Shown: positions 63,878 to 64,000 of the stretch, in pieces
Position numbering within the stretch: position 1 is the stretch's first letter
Layout of the letters: every line of letters begins with the position of its first letter
Assembly: GCF_002797555.1 (NCBI RefSeq)
Contig: NZ_PGFA01000001.1
Location: forward strand, 1,612,001-1,676,000
Length of the DNA stretch: 64,000 nt
Origin: Hymenobacter chitinivorans DSM 11115
GTDB lineage: Bacteria; Bacteroidota; Bacteroidia; Cytophagales; Hymenobacteraceae
Direction of reading: 5' to 3'
Made by a program: the position numbers and the translations under genes
Notes under the pieces: generated by a model
What the model saw: only the letters and a program-made list of their open reading frames with translations
Database searches by the model: none
Told to the model about the DNA's origin: nothing

Positions 63878-64000
<123 letters not shown>

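Overview
The window is a high-GC chromosomal stretch of a Bacteroidota bacterium, most likely Hymenobacter or a close relative in the Cytophagales. The evidence is the SusC/SusD transporters, two type IX secretion C-terminal sorting domains (YPNP type) plus one gliding-type (CHU_C) C-terminus, PL11/GH28/CE12/CE15 carbohydrate enzymes, and dispersed intergenic repeats typical of this group. No rRNA, tRNA, IS transposase, prophage or CRISPR array was seen.

Layout. 1-8.7 kb: a SusC-like receptor cut by the left edge, a GH28 polygalacturonase-like enzyme, a Crp-type regulator with a divergent-looking SDR protein, and a secreted CE15 glucuronoyl esterase with nested carbohydrate-binding modules. 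8.7-11.8 kb: lutABC for lactate use, its genes separated by repeat DNA. 11.8-12.3 kb: a four-helix-bundle gene bracketed by exact repeats. 12.3-20.6 kb: L-rhamnose catabolism (kinase, isomerase, GntR regulator, bifunctional aldolase/dehydrogenase, RhaT), with an orphan Imm7-like gene sitting inside a split palindromic element. 20.9-28.5 kb: a SusC/SusD pair, a PL11 rhamnogalacturonan lyase and a lipoprotein. 28.7-36.6 kb: a tightly coupled five-gene operon that looks like a MoxR-vWA-beta-propeller ternary conflict system. 36.7-47 kb: GH2, two five-bladed propeller (GH43-like) enzymes, CE12 acetylesterase and a large secreted PL11. 47-64 kb: a CHU_C adhesin-like protein, hutH, hisS, an AraC regulator, small secreted proteins, a STAS-like protein, a DUF2459 protein, a serine hydrolase with TPRs, a TonB-type barrel receptor, a MORN-like repeat protein and the end of a thiolase gene.

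How it works together. Secreted PL11, GH2, GH43 and CE12 enzymes would depolymerise and deacetylate rhamnogalacturonan I. SusC/SusD would import the oligomers, and RhaT, isomerase, kinase and the aldolase/dehydrogenase would burn the rhamnose to lactate or related products that lutABC could oxidise. A direct-repeat motif CAGGA-N5-CAGGA recurs 55-110 bp upstream of rhaT, the aldolase, the isomerase, SusC, GH2 and the secreted PL11. This ties the scattered loci into one putative regulon, with the GntR protein as the obvious candidate regulator.

Intergenic DNA is unusually rich in structure: five or six copies of a ~165-185 bp palindromic element with TCATCCTGAG / CTCAGGATGA ends, runs of an AACTGACAAC-type repeat, and a 166-bp three-tier nested palindrome between hisS and hutH. 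All family assignments come from reading motifs; no database search was run.
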